From: Nostoc linckia z4
GTDB taxonomy: Bacteria > Cyanobacteriota > Cyanobacteriia > Cyanobacteriales > Nostocaceae
Reading direction: 5' to 3'
Assembly (NCBI RefSeq): GCF_002608075.1
Contig: NZ_LAHA01000018.1
Location: 45,483-109,482, forward strand
DNA: 64,000 nucleotides
Below are positions 1-9,182 of the stretch, piece after piece. Every line of letters starts with the position of its first letter. Positions within the stretch are counted from its first letter, which is position 1. Both the position numbers and the translations under genes were made by a program. The notes beneath the pieces are model-generated. The model saw only the letters and a list, made by a program, of their open reading frames with translations, did no database searches and had not been told where the DNA came from.

Positions 1-1272
1 TTTGCCCTTTTAAGTCTGTTGCTAATAGTTAGTTGTGGCTTTGCCCAAAACAAAATAGAAGCCTTCCTCGGCTTATTTAATTTTTTACCATTTTTTCTCG
101 TTTTCGCCGCTTTCAGCACCCTGATTCAAACAACTTTCCAATTGCGGCAAATGGCTTGGGCTTTGGTGATAGGTTCAATGCCAGTGACGATTCTCGGCTT
201 GGGACAATTATTTTTAGGCTGGAATTTTAAGTTAAAAATTTTGTGGATTGTCTTGGAATGGACGATCGCACCAGGAGGAAATCCACCAGGGCGAATAGCT
301 TCATTATTCTTGCACGCCAACACCTTTGCAGCTTACTTAGTAATAGTGTTCATCGTCAGTCTAGGGTTGTGGCTGGAACAATGGAAATTGGGCATGGGGA
401 GGCAAGGGAGACAAGGTAGCCATTTTTCTCTCCGAAGTTCCGATGGTCGGAAACCTCCGATCAGACTTCTCTCCTTGTCTACCCCCTCTCCCTTGTCTCC
501 CACCCTGCGAGTTCGCGCTAGCGTCTCCCAAAGAGAAGATAAAGCTACATCTCACCACTCCCCACTCCCCTTTATCTTCCTAACCATCGTGGTGATTATG
601 AATTTCATCACCTTGATTTTTACCAATTCGCGTAATGGATGGGCGATCGCTATTTTTACCTGTTTAGCTTACGCACTGTATCAGGGTTGGCGGATTCTTG
701 TCGGTGGGGTTGTCGGTATCGTCACCAGCGTACTTTTAGCGGCTTTTGCTCCCTCAGCAATCGCTCAGTTTTTTCGCCAGTACGTTCCTGCTTTCTTTTG
801 GGCAAGGTTAAACGACGATTTGTATCCAGATAGACCAGTGGCTTTGATGCGAAAAACTCAGTGGGAGTTCGCCTGGTCTTTAGCTTGGCAACATCCTTGG
901 ACGGGGTGGGGCTTACGTAGTTTTACTGCGCTTTACAAAGCACAGATGCAAATTAAGTTGGGTCATCCCCATAACTTGTTTTTAATGTTATCTGCTGAAA
1001 CTGGTTTTATTGCTACTTTTGTATTTTGCAGTTTACTTGGTTGGATTTTGATTACAGGAGTCCAATTACTGCGAAATTCCAAACACATAGATACAGGAGA
1101 TAGATTGCTAATTTTCAGTTATCTTCTCACCGTTGTGGGGTGGATTTTATTAAATACTGTAGACGTAACCCTCTTTGATTTTCGTTTGAATACTCTTTCA
1201 TGGTTAATTTTGGCTGCTACTTGTGGAGTAGTAAATCACTATAAGCAACAAGAAAAGCTTGCATCTAATTGA
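1..1272 (+). CDS. O-antigen ligase/polymerase-like membrane protein, 5' end outside window
   Basis: The reading frame is already open at base 1, so the gene starts outside the window; the first in-window start-like codon (TTG at 19) is probably internal. The product is a polytopic membrane protein with at least eight hydrophobic segments. It carries the Wzy_C/O-antigen-ligase signature: a TNSRNGW segment followed by paired helices, then an HPHN motif in a loop. Cyanobacterial relatives are annotated as O-antigen ligases or IctB-like proteins and act on surface polysaccharide in the cytoplasmic membrane; the substrate cannot be told from sequence. Oddly, about 60 residues between two helices (about nt 388-570) are low-complexity and match intergenic repeat DNA, yet the frame stays open. 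The family is fairly certain, the substrate unknown. Confidence 0.75.
   Translation, partial: FALLSLLLIVSCGFAQNKIEAFLGLFNFLPFFLVFAAFSTLIQTTFQLRQMAWALVIGSMPVTILGLGQLFLGWNFKLKILWIVLEWTIAPGGNPPGRIASLFLHANTFAAYLVIVFIVSLGLWLEQWKLGMGRQGRQGSHFSLRSSDGRKPPIRLLSLSTPSPLSPTLRVRASVSQREDKATSHHSPLPFIFLTIVVIMNFITLIFTNSRNGWAIAIFTCLAYALYQGWRILVGGVVGIVTSVLLAAFAPSAIAQFFRQYVPAFFWARLNDDLYPDRPVALMRKTQWEFAWSLAWQHPWTGWGLRSFTALYKAQMQIKLGHPHNLFLMLSAETGFIATFVFCSLLGWILITGVQLLRNSKHIDTGDRLLIFSYLLTVVGWILLNTVDVTLFDFRLNTLSWLILAATCGVVNHYKQQEKLASN
388..570. repeat. intergenic-type repeat DNA inside a coding region
   Basis: This stretch has the G/A-rich then C/T-rich composition (gggaggcaagggagacaagg, later ctccttgtctaccccctctc) and the GCGCTAGCGTCTCCC-type block seen elsewhere only between genes, for example near 14000 and 16430. 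It separates two predicted membrane helices and translates as a Ser/Pro/Arg-rich loop without stops. It was probably acquired by the gene as a whole-codon insertion. Confidence 0.6.
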
Positions 1273-1778
1273 AATGGCGACTGGCGATTGGAGATTAGGG
1301 ACTGGGTAATAGAAAAGCTCTGAGAGTGTGTCAGTTGTAGATATTTATAGTGCAGTAGTTGTATGATTTTCCCACCAACCTACAGATTGAATATTTTTAA
1401 ATAAAAGTTTCTTTATTGTTTTTCAGTGTATGCACTGGGGACATATAAAGGTTGAAGTTAATAACATAACTATATTCACGTCTGTGACTGTGAGTGTGAC
1501 TAAAACCTAATTAGTCACTGTTGCTGATTGTTGGGAAGGTGTAGGGACAACCCTTTGGGGTTTTCCTGCATGACGGGCATCTCTTGTAGATGCCCTTTTG
1601 TATGTTTATTTTTCAGCAAGAAATTGGAATTTTCACATTAAATTATTTTCTGATTTTTGTCATTATTTTTGATCATTTCTTTCTTAAATATTTTGTAAAA
1701 AATTACACTTCTATATGGTTGTTTACATACACGAGATGCCATAATTTGGAAAAAATCTCTGGGATGTAAGTAATAAAT
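1273..1778. other. intergenic region, 506 bp
   Basis: No protein-coding frame is convincing here. The stretch is AT-rich and contains one strong plus-strand terminator hairpin at 1575-1599, about 300 bp beyond the upstream gene. That distance leaves room for a short independent transcript (roughly 1450-1600), but no promoter or known small-RNA family could be recognised. Confidence 0.5.
1575..1599 (+). terminator. Rho-independent-type terminator
   Basis: A perfect 8-bp stem, GGGCATCT (1575-1582) with AGATGCCC (1588-1595), has a 5-nt loop and is followed by TTTT. It lies far downstream of the membrane protein gene, so it ends either a long 3' UTR or an unannotated small RNA. Confidence 0.65.
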
Positions 1779-2972
1779 ATGACGTTCAATCGCCGTCAAT
1801 TTTTGCAATTTACTGCTTCGAGTGTTGCGGGATTTGGATTAAGTCAATTCTTTACGCAAGCCGATCGCTTTGGTAAAGTTCTCGCAAAAACTACACCACG
1901 CAAACTTGCATTCCTGGTTGGGATTAACAAATATCCTGGAGAAGGTGCGCTACGAGGCTGTGTTAACGATGTTGAAACGATGCGCCATTTGCTCATATAT
2001 CGGTTTGGGTTCCAGCCAACAGATATTTTGACTTTGACAGATAAAAAAGCAACTCGTACTGGTATTCTTCAAGGATTTGAAGAACATTTAATTAAACAAG
2101 CCAAGTCCGATGATGTGGTAGTGTTTCATTATTCCGGGCATGGTTCGCAAGTTTACGATCCAAATCCCATAACTGAAGAACTAGGATTAAACGGTACTTT
2201 CGTCCCTGTAGATTCGGGTTTGCCTGCTGGCTATCCCGAAAAAAGCGGTACAGTGGAAGACATCATGGGGCACACGTTATTTTTGTTGATGTCAGCTTGT
2301 CAAAGTGAAAATTTTACAGCGGTTTTGGATAGTTGTTTTTCAGGTGGTGCGATGCGGAATTACAAAGTGCGATCGCGTCCTGGTGGTAAGTCAGCCCTAA
2401 TTTCAGCAAACGAAAAAGACTATCAAAGAAAATGGCTATCAAAACTCAACCTTTCGCCTTCAGAATTTATCCGCCGCTATCGTGCTGGAGTTGCCAAAGG
2501 TGTAATACTCGCAGCCACAAACCCCGAACAAACCGCCGCCGATGCAAGATTTAATGGTTTCTATGCAGGAGCGTTTAGTTATCCACTAACACGCTATCTC
2601 TGGCAAAATAGCAGCACCCCAGAAAAAGCGATCGCCCAAGTACTTGAATATTTACATCAAGAAGATTACGAACAAACACCCATCCTTGAAGTCAAGCCTC
2701 AAAGCAGGAATGAAAAACAACCTATATTTTTCGTTGATGCAGCAAATACCACAGCCGATGCTGTGATTACCGAAATTACTGGTAATCGAGCAAAACTTTG
2801 GCTTGGTGGCGTTGATGTTGGAAATATAGAAGAAGGTTCCCAATTTAGGGCAATGGGTGTCAATAAAGCTAACTCTGCCGAGGTGCAATTAATATCGCGT
2901 ACTGGATTAGTAGGAATTGCTACAGTTAAAGGTCTTGTAAAACCAGGGATGTTATTGCAGGCGATGGCATAA
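1779..2972 (+). CDS. caspase-like (C14 family) peptidase, Tat-type signal
   Basis: A 397-residue orthocaspase/metacaspase-like protein. The N-terminus NRRQFLQ followed by a hydrophobic stretch looks like a twin-arginine signal, so export to the periplasm or thylakoid lumen is likely. The p20-type catalytic fold covers about residues 41-290: the catalytic His lies in HYSGHG (His121) and the nucleophile in DSCFSGG (Cys186). Both are intact, so an active Arg/Lys-directed cysteine peptidase is plausible. The C-terminal 80 residues form a separate beta-rich part. The gene is followed after 200 bp by a second clan CD peptidase-like gene (TPR-CHAT) on the same strand. Bacterial orthocaspases are linked to stress and cell-death control; the substrate here is unknown. 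Confidence 0.85.
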   Translation: MTFNRRQFLQFTASSVAGFGLSQFFTQADRFGKVLAKTTPRKLAFLVGINKYPGEGALRGCVNDVETMRHLLIYRFGFQPTDILTLTDKKATRTGILQGFEEHLIKQAKSDDVVVFHYSGHGSQVYDPNPITEELGLNGTFVPVDSGLPAGYPEKSGTVEDIMGHTLFLLMSACQSENFTAVLDSCFSGGAMRNYKVRSRPGGKSALISANEKDYQRKWLSKLNLSPSEFIRRYRAGVAKGVILAATNPEQTAADARFNGFYAGAFSYPLTRYLWQNSSTPEKAIAQVLEYLHQEDYEQTPILEVKPQSRNEKQPIFFVDAANTTADAVITEITGNRAKLWLGGVDVGNIEEGSQFRAMGVNKANSAEVQLISRTGLVGIATVKGLVKPGMLLQAMA

Positions 2973-3089
2973 GCAAGGAGTCAGAATTCAGAATGGGCTA
3001 AACGCCCCGCTACCGCTAACAGGAGTCAGAATTCAAAATTGGAAAAGACTCCAACAGTAAAAGTATGGAGTTTTAACAATGAAGAACAA

Positions 3090-3120
3090 GATCCCCGACT
3101 TCTTAAAGAAGTCGGGGATC
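3090..3120. repeat. 31-bp perfect hairpin repeat
   Basis: GATCCCCGACTTC (3090-3102) and GAAGTCGGGGATC (3108-3120) form a 13-bp stem with a 5-nt loop between the caspase and CHAT genes. The GACTTC..GAAGTC core resembles the termini of the foldback elements described below. There is no T-run on the plus strand, so it is more likely a repeat than a terminator. Confidence 0.6.
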
Positions 3121-3173
3121 TATAGCTTTAAGTATTAACCAATCCCCAGTATTTTTTAGTAGAATTTGAGAAA

Positions 3174-6100
3174 ATGTATCAAAAAAAATCCTTTATCTTA
3201 TTTGCAAGTATTGTCTTAGTTTCGCAAACAGTAGTTACCATAGTTGGACAAATAGAGGCGAGTTTTGCTCAATCTTCAACTACGCGATCGCCACAGACAA
3301 GTGCCACTGCTGACAAATTATATGAGGAAGGAATAGAACTATATAATCAAGGCACACCAGCATCATTACGAGAAGCAATCTTCAAATTACAAGAGGCATT
3401 ACAACTCTCGCGCGATATTGACGATAAAGAATTAGAAGCTAATACCATTCATAATATTGGTAAAGCATACTTTGATTTGGGCAATCAACAACAAGCTATT
3501 AATTTTTACAATCAATCTCTATCTTTAATTAGGGCTTTAAATGATAAAAAATCGGAAGCCATTATCCTGGATGATATTGGCACGAGTTACTTAGATTTAG
3601 GGCAAAAACAAAAGGCTCTTGAATATTATAATCAAGCACTGTCTATTAACCGCAATCTTGGTAACAAATTTGAACAAGCTATTACTCTCAGTCACATTGC
3701 TTCGGTCTATTATCATTCTGAAGATATGGCAAAAAGTCTGGAATATCTTCAGGAATCTCTATCGCTATATCGTACTATTAGCGATAGTAATGGTGAAGCC
3801 TATATACTTTTAATTATTGGTAGAACCTATGATAAGTTTAGACAAAACCAAAAAGCTTTAGAGTTTTATAACCAATCTTTATCTATGTATCGTACTTTAA
3901 AAGATAAGGCATGGGAAGCAACTGCTCTGAGAAATATTGGTGGAATTTACAAGAAATTAGAAGAAAAACAAAAAGCTCTGGAATATTACAACCAAGCTTT
4001 ATCTTTGAGGCGTGAAATAGGTCAGACAGCAAAAGTAGTCAATACCCTCAATTTGATCGGCATTATTTATGATGAATTGGGACAACAACAAAAAGCCCTA
4101 GAAATTTACAAAGAAGCTTTATCCCTATCACGTAGTATAGGCGATGCCGAAGCAGAAGGAAATACTCTTAGTAATATGGCGCTCGTCTACGATAATTTAA
4201 ATGATGAGTTAACAGCAATTGGCCTATACGAAGAAGCTTTATCTTTGCGACGTGCGACGGGAGATAAGTATGGTGAAGCAGTTACTCTTAATAATATGGG
4301 TAAAGCTCACTGGGTTTTGCGGAACACACAACGAGCGCTTGAGTTGTACAATCAAGCTTTAGATTTGATGCGTCAACTAGGGAGTAAGGAAGGAGAATCT
4401 TCTGTACTTGGTAATATTGGTACTCTTTATTCTTCTGTAGGAGAGAAAGAAACCTCTCTGGAATTATTTCACCAATCTCTATCGCAAAACCGTGAAATAG
4501 GTGATAAGGAAGGAGAAGCCGTTGCACTTTTCAACATTGCTTCAGTGGAACGAAAAAAAGGAAATCTGGAAGCATCTGTAGATAGTATCAAAAGTGCGAT
4601 CGCCATTATTGAAGAATTACGTTCTAAAGTGATAAATGAGGAATTGCGAGCAAGTTATTTTGGCTCAAAGCAAAATTATTATGAATTCTACATTGACTTA
4701 TTAATGGAGTTGCACGAAAAGCAACCCAACAAAGGATATAACGCCCAAGCCCTCCACGCCAGCGAACGCGCCCGCGCCCGCAGTCTCATCGAACTGCTTA
4801 CCGAAGCCGGTGCAAACATTCGTCAAGGAGTAGATGCAAAATTATCTCAACGTCAGCAAAGCCTGGAAAAAGAACTTAACGCTACCGAATTTCGCAAGTA
4901 TCAACTACTCCAAGGACAATACACTAAAAAAGAATTAGCCCAAATCAAACAACAAATAGCAACACTCCTCAATCAACTCGAAGAAGTCAAAACACAAATT
5001 CGTCTCAAAAGCCCCCGTTATGCTGCATTAACTCAACCGCAACCCCTGACACTCAAAGAACTTCAAAATGAAGTACTTGACGAAAATACAATACTTTTAG
5101 AGTATTCGCTAGGCAAAAAGTACAGTTATCTTTGGGCAGTTACTAAGACAGATATTAGCAGTTATAAATTGGGCGATCGCCAAACTATCGAAGAAACTGC
5201 CCAAGCATATTACAAGCAAGTCACATCAAGCCAAGAAGTCAATCCTAAAATTGGTCAGCGATTAAGTCAAATGTTACTCAGTCCTGTCGCCAGCAAACTT
5301 AAAGGAAAACGTTTGTTAATTGTTGGTGATGGTGCATTGCAATCAATTCCCTTCGCCGCCTTACCTACCCCTGAAACCTCTGTTTCTTCCTTACCAAAGA
5401 ACGCAAAAGAAAACTTTACTCCTCTGTTGGTACAAAACGAAATCGTTTTGCTTCCCTCGGCTTCAACCATCGCTATCCAAAGACGCGAATTCAAAAACCG
5501 ACCGCCAGCACCTAAAACCGTTGCAATTCTGGCAGATCCAGTTTTTAACCGCGATGATACACGCTTGCAGGTTACAAATAATCATACTGCCGCAGCCGCA
5601 ACAACCAGCGAAGTAGTACGTTCGGCGCGGGATATAGGCGTCGTTCTTGACCGCCTGAAGTACAGCCGCCAAGAAGCTGATGCAATTACCAAACTAGTAA
5701 GCAATACTTCTCAACGCCTATCATCCCTAGATTTTGAGGCTTCCCGCACCACCGCTACCAATCCCAATCTTGCACAATACCGGATGGTACACTTTGCCAC
5801 CCACGGACTGATTAACACTATTAACCCAGAATTGTCAGGAATCGTTTTATCTTTAGTCAACCAAAAAGGTGAAGATACCGATGGCTTTCTCCGCCTCCAC
5901 GATATTTTCAACCTCAATTTACCCGTTGAACTCGTAACTCTTAGCGCTTGCGAAACCGGACTTGGAAAGGACGTGAAAGGAGAAGGTTTAGTGGGCTTGA
6001 CAAGAGGTTTTATGTATGCTGGAGCAAAAAGAGTTGCTGTCAGTTTGTGGAGTGTCAACGATACAGCAACCGCCAACTTGATGACCAAATTCTATCAACA

Positions 6101-6227
6101 GATGTTACAAAAAGGCTTGACACCAGTAGCCGCGCTGCGTGCCGCACAGTTGGAAATGTGGCAAACTCAGCAATGGAATGCACCTTATTATTGGGCGGCG
6201 TTTGTGGTGCAAGGCGAGTGGCGGTAA
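3174..6227 (+). CDS. TPR repeat protein with C-terminal CHAT peptidase domain, exported
   Basis: A 1017-residue protein. Residues 1-33 look like a Sec signal peptide ending near ASFAQ. About residues 45-430 hold roughly ten 40-residue TPR units (repeated YYNQALSLRR-type helices), followed by a coiled-coil linker (about 500-640). The C-terminal CHAT domain (about 660-1017) carries HFATHG (His877) and LSACETG (Cys926), the expected catalytic dyad, plus the GEGLVGLTRGFMYAGA segment typical of the family. CHAT proteins are caspase-fold peptidases; those with TPRs often cleave a bound partner. The signal peptide argues against the cytoplasmic CRISPR-linked type. Its neighbour upstream is a caspase-like peptidase. 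Start ATG 3174 is supported by the signal peptide. Confidence 0.85.
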   Translation: MYQKKSFILFASIVLVSQTVVTIVGQIEASFAQSSTTRSPQTSATADKLYEEGIELYNQGTPASLREAIFKLQEALQLSRDIDDKELEANTIHNIGKAYFDLGNQQQAINFYNQSLSLIRALNDKKSEAIILDDIGTSYLDLGQKQKALEYYNQALSINRNLGNKFEQAITLSHIASVYYHSEDMAKSLEYLQESLSLYRTISDSNGEAYILLIIGRTYDKFRQNQKALEFYNQSLSMYRTLKDKAWEATALRNIGGIYKKLEEKQKALEYYNQALSLRREIGQTAKVVNTLNLIGIIYDELGQQQKALEIYKEALSLSRSIGDAEAEGNTLSNMALVYDNLNDELTAIGLYEEALSLRRATGDKYGEAVTLNNMGKAHWVLRNTQRALELYNQALDLMRQLGSKEGESSVLGNIGTLYSSVGEKETSLELFHQSLSQNREIGDKEGEAVALFNIASVERKKGNLEASVDSIKSAIAIIEELRSKVINEELRASYFGSKQNYYEFYIDLLMELHEKQPNKGYNAQALHASERARARSLIELLTEAGANIRQGVDAKLSQRQQSLEKELNATEFRKYQLLQGQYTKKELAQIKQQIATLLNQLEEVKTQIRLKSPRYAALTQPQPLTLKELQNEVLDENTILLEYSLGKKYSYLWAVTKTDISSYKLGDRQTIEETAQAYYKQVTSSQEVNPKIGQRLSQMLLSPVASKLKGKRLLIVGDGALQSIPFAALPTPETSVSSLPKNAKENFTPLLVQNEIVLLPSASTIAIQRREFKNRPPAPKTVAILADPVFNRDDTRLQVTNNHTAAAATTSEVVRSARDIGVVLDRLKYSRQEADAITKLVSNTSQRLSSLDFEASRTTATNPNLAQYRMVHFATHGLINTINPELSGIVLSLVNQKGEDTDGFLRLHDIFNLNLPVELVTLSACETGLGKDVKGEGLVGLTRGFMYAGAKRVAVSLWSVNDTATANLMTKFYQQMLQKGLTPVAALRAAQLEMWQTQQWNAPYYWAAFVVQGEWR

Positions 6228-6435
6228 GATTTTTGGGAAGCAGGGGAGTGGGGAAGATGACGGAGCAGGGGAGATGAGTTTTTCCCCTGGAGTCCCTGGA
6301 GCCTCTTCTGCCCAATGCCCCATACTTCGACTACGCTCAGTACAAGTGCCCAATGCCCCATGCCCTGTTTGGCCGATGTATCAGTAAAATGGTGTTGTCG
6401 GTAACGAAAAGAAAGACGCCTCAGTAACTAACCTT
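6228..6435. repeat. low-complexity spacer with CCCAATGCCCCAT repeats
   Basis: The spacer holds a G/A-rich run followed by several copies of CAATGCCCCATGCCC-like units. The same units occur at 54170-54215. Such tracts are spread through the intergenic DNA of this genome and have no recognised function. Confidence 0.5.
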
Positions 6436-6957
6436 ATGCTCACAACAGCTGACTTTTTTCAATACACCCAATGGTCTGGTATCGCCACCTTGGTATTCGC
6501 TGCTTTAGCAGTGTTGGGTTTTGTTCTCAAATGGGGCATCCGCTTTCGGTTGGTGGGTACAACTGGCTTTATGGTGGTGCTAACAGCTGGTTTATTTGCA
6601 CTGTCCATAGTCCCCTTGAGTCGTACTGTGATTCCCGGAGCAGTGCGCTACAGTCTAGTTTATGACAATGGCTCAACACAAGCGACGATCGCGGTGTCAC
6701 CCCAAATTTCTCCCACAGAATTAGATGCAACCTTACGTCAAGCAGCCAGCAATCTTTATTCCTATGGTCGTTCGGGTACACTCCAAGACGACAAGCTAAC
6801 AGTCCGCGCCCGTACCATTCTGCACCCAGAACCAGGGATTTCTGTCCCAGTTTACTTGGGTCAAGTCAAGCGATCGCTAATTTCTCGTGACAACTCCTCA
6901 ATGACAGTGGAAATCTATCAAGACAAATTCGCCCAATTGCCGAAATCGAAGGCTTAA
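6436..6957 (+). CDS. ycf51: Ycf51 family protein (DUF2518)
   Basis: A 173-residue protein with two hydrophobic segments near the N-terminus (about residues 15-36 and 42-60) and a soluble C-terminal part of about 110 residues. The layout and the block PGAVRYSLVYDNGS are those of Ycf51/DUF2518, found in cyanobacteria and some algal plastids. The function is not established; it is expected to sit in the membrane. ATG 6436 follows an unremarkable spacer with no close partner gene. The length is normal for the family. Confidence 0.8.
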   Translation: MLTTADFFQYTQWSGIATLVFAALAVLGFVLKWGIRFRLVGTTGFMVVLTAGLFALSIVPLSRTVIPGAVRYSLVYDNGSTQATIAVSPQISPTELDATLRQAASNLYSYGRSGTLQDDKLTVRARTILHPEPGISVPVYLGQVKRSLISRDNSSMTVEIYQDKFAQLPKSKA

Positions 6958-7988
6958 GGGGAGATGAGGAGATGGGAAAAAGGGAAAGGGGCAAAGGGCA
7001 AGGGGCAAAGTCATAGGAAGAAGCAAAGACCCCTCCTTTAACCTTTAACCTTTTCCCCTATCTTTACCCGAAGGGTTTTGCCCTATGCCCCATTTCCAAT
7101 GCTTGTGACCAGGATGACATGATTTATTTTGTATTTACTGATACTGTAAATATACAAGCGTTCCTCAACTAATGTGCGTTCGCATAGCGTTCCGAAGGGA
7201 AGCACGAGGGAGGGTAACAGCGACGAAACGAGCAAACTGTTGTGGTAAACTTGAACCATCTTGACCCTCACTGCCGTAAGCGAAAACCAAGCTAATAGGT
7301 ACAGGTTGCAAGGAAAGTTATGGGTCTTGGGAATCAGGACTCCTGCCCTTGGAGGCAATCTAAGACCGATAGGATTATAGAGTCCTGGAGGTAGTTGCCG
7401 TTGAATTGGGAAGCCTACAGCATACTGCGTAGCGGTTGATGTAGGTAGTTCACATTAAGATATTCACACTTTAGCGGTTAGACTGTAAGCAAAAATTAAT
7501 TAGCGTGCGGGTAATGGGTACTGGCAATTGCGATCTGTCAGTTGTTTTTCTAGTTACCGATTTTGCCATTTGCAAAAATATTTGCAGCAAATGAATTGGC
7601 TGTAGGACGTACAAATCTACGCCCCTAGTTGATATATTCTGTAGCTGCAATTGCTTGAATGGTAGGACTACGAAGAAAACCCCACTTAGCGATGCCTGCG
7701 GCGGTAAACTACGCTTTTTTTGGGAATCTAAGAGTGCTAATGTTATTTAATTATACGGTTGTTCAAAACTTTGATAGTTCGGAATTTTAGATCGATGAGC
7801 AGCATAGATTCAAGCAATGTCGTCAAATTACTTAAACGGTGGGCAACAGGCTTTGCTATTTCATGGCTCGGCTAAAATCCAGTTGAAGGGGTGTAAAATT
7901 TGTCGTCATCTTTAAAGCTGGCAACAAGTATCCCTGAGGAAAAGTCAATTTGGTTAAGAAATATCAAAGTTTTGGCACACTAGTTTAT
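6958..7988. other. intergenic region, about 1 kb
   Basis: It begins with a G/A-rich low-complexity tract (6958-7080), then a probable IS200/IS605 relic (7202-7453), then about 530 bp with nothing recognisable apart from a CGATGCCTGCGGCGGTAAA block (7692-7710) that recurs in altered form at 25141-25159. No intact gene was found. Confidence 0.5.
7202..7453 (+). pseudogene. probable decayed 3' end of an IS200/IS605-type element (tnpB tail)
   Basis: The plus-strand frame 7214-7363 reads a short basic, Cys/Gly-containing tail, ending with a YGSWESGLLPLEAI-like segment, but with two internal stops. It resembles the variable C-terminal tails of cyanobacterial TnpB proteins. About 50 bp downstream lies a foldback block, CCTACA (7414-7419) with TGTAGG (7440-7445), followed by TAGTTCAC. 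This is like the right-end hairpins of IS200/IS605 elements. No TnpB catalytic region remains. The identification rests on resemblance only. Confidence 0.35.
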
Positions 7989-9182
7989 ATGTCTAATCAA
8001 TTTTCTACTCAACCTTCTTTGTCTACTCAAACTTCTAGTTCATTATTTACCCTGACAATTGCCCCAGCAAAAGTAATCCGTGGTTCTGGTGTGTTGCCAG
8101 CCGCCGCAGCAGAAATCATTGGTTTGGGAAATCGTCCTTTGATTGTGGCAGGAGAAGGCACTCTTGCGATCGGCCAAGAAAATCTGCAACCAATTTTAGA
8201 AAACCAACATTTACAGACTGCCCAAGCTTCATATAGTCCAGATTGTTGTGAAGCTAGCTTGAAAAGTTTACGCAAGGCAGCCAAAGAACATAAAGCTGAT
8301 GTGATTATCGGTGTTGGTGGCGGCAAAGCTTTGGATACAGCGAAATTAGTCGCGCAACAATTACAGCTACCAGTGGTGACGATTCCCACTTCTGCGGCTA
8401 CCTGTGCAGCTTGGAGTGCCTTGTCTAATGTTTATTCAGAAGACGGGGCATTTCTTTATGATGTGGCGCTGTCTCGTTGTCCGGATTTATTGATACTCGA
8501 TTATGATTTGATTAAAACAGCACCGCAACGTACTTTAATCGCTGGCATTGGTGATGCGATCGCTAAGTGGTACGAAGCCTCAGTTAGTAGCGGGCATTTA
8601 CAAGACACTTTAATTATCGCCGCCCTCCAACAAGCACGAGTTTTGCGAGATATCCTCTTGCAAAAGTCAGCCGCCGCCCTTAAAGAACCAGGTAGTGAAG
8701 TTTGGCGAGAAGTTGTAGACGCCAGTGTGCTACTTGCTGGCGTAGTTGGCGGATTAGGAGGAGCGCAGTGTCGTACTGTTGCCGCCCATGCAGTGCATAA
8801 TGGTTTAACGCACATTTCGGGACACGGCAGTATTCACGGCGAAAAAGTTGCTTTGGGAATTCTGGTGCAACTGCGTTTAGAAGAAATGCTACAAAACAAT
8901 CAACTAGCAGCATCGGCGCGGCAACAGTTGTTAAAGTTCTACGCAGAAATTGGACTACCCCAGAAATTAAGTGATTTGGGATTGGGCAATATTACACTAG
9001 GTGAGTTGCAAACAGCCGCCGAAATTGCCCTAGCTCCTAATTCTGACATCCATCGACTACCTTTTAAAGTCGCACTGGAACAGTTGATGGCGGCAATGGT
9101 TTCTACCACTGCACCTATAGATAGTAGAGATACGATGAATCGAGTTTCGCCCAAGGGAATGAGTGACGAGGTTGAAGCATGA
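7989..9182 (+). CDS. iron-containing alcohol dehydrogenase family protein
   Basis: From ATG 7989 the product has 397 residues; a TTG start at 7950 would add 13. It has the glycerol-dehydrogenase-like fold: an N-terminal NAD(P)-binding part with GVGGGKALDTAK (about residues 108-119) and a C-terminal metal-binding part. Likely metal ligands are the Asp in GIGDAIAKWYE and the His residues in HAVHNGL and HGSIHGEK. It is closest in style to the E. coli YbdH/HcxA group (2-oxo/2-hydroxy acid reduction), but the substrate is not determined. The stop overlaps the start of an aminotransferase gene (ATGA), so the two are probably translationally coupled and act on related oxo/amino acids. Confidence 0.8.
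   Translation: MSNQFSTQPSLSTQTSSSLFTLTIAPAKVIRGSGVLPAAAAEIIGLGNRPLIVAGEGTLAIGQENLQPILENQHLQTAQASYSPDCCEASLKSLRKAAKEHKADVIIGVGGGKALDTAKLVAQQLQLPVVTIPTSAATCAAWSALSNVYSEDGAFLYDVALSRCPDLLILDYDLIKTAPQRTLIAGIGDAIAKWYEASVSSGHLQDTLIIAALQQARVLRDILLQKSAAALKEPGSEVWREVVDASVLLAGVVGGLGGAQCRTVAAHAVHNGLTHISGHGSIHGEKVALGILVQLRLEEMLQNNQLAASARQQLLKFYAEIGLPQKLSDLGLGNITLGELQTAAEIALAPNSDIHRLPFKVALEQLMAAMVSTTAPIDSRDTMNRVSPKGMSDEVEA

Noticed and set aside
3174..6227. TPR-CHAT as part of a CRISPR type III-E (Craspase) system
   Set aside because: The protein has a signal peptide and no cas7-11-like gene or CRISPR array is in the window.
7083..7358. 91-codon minus-strand frame
   Set aside because: It is antisense to the IS200/IS605-like relic and has no family likeness.
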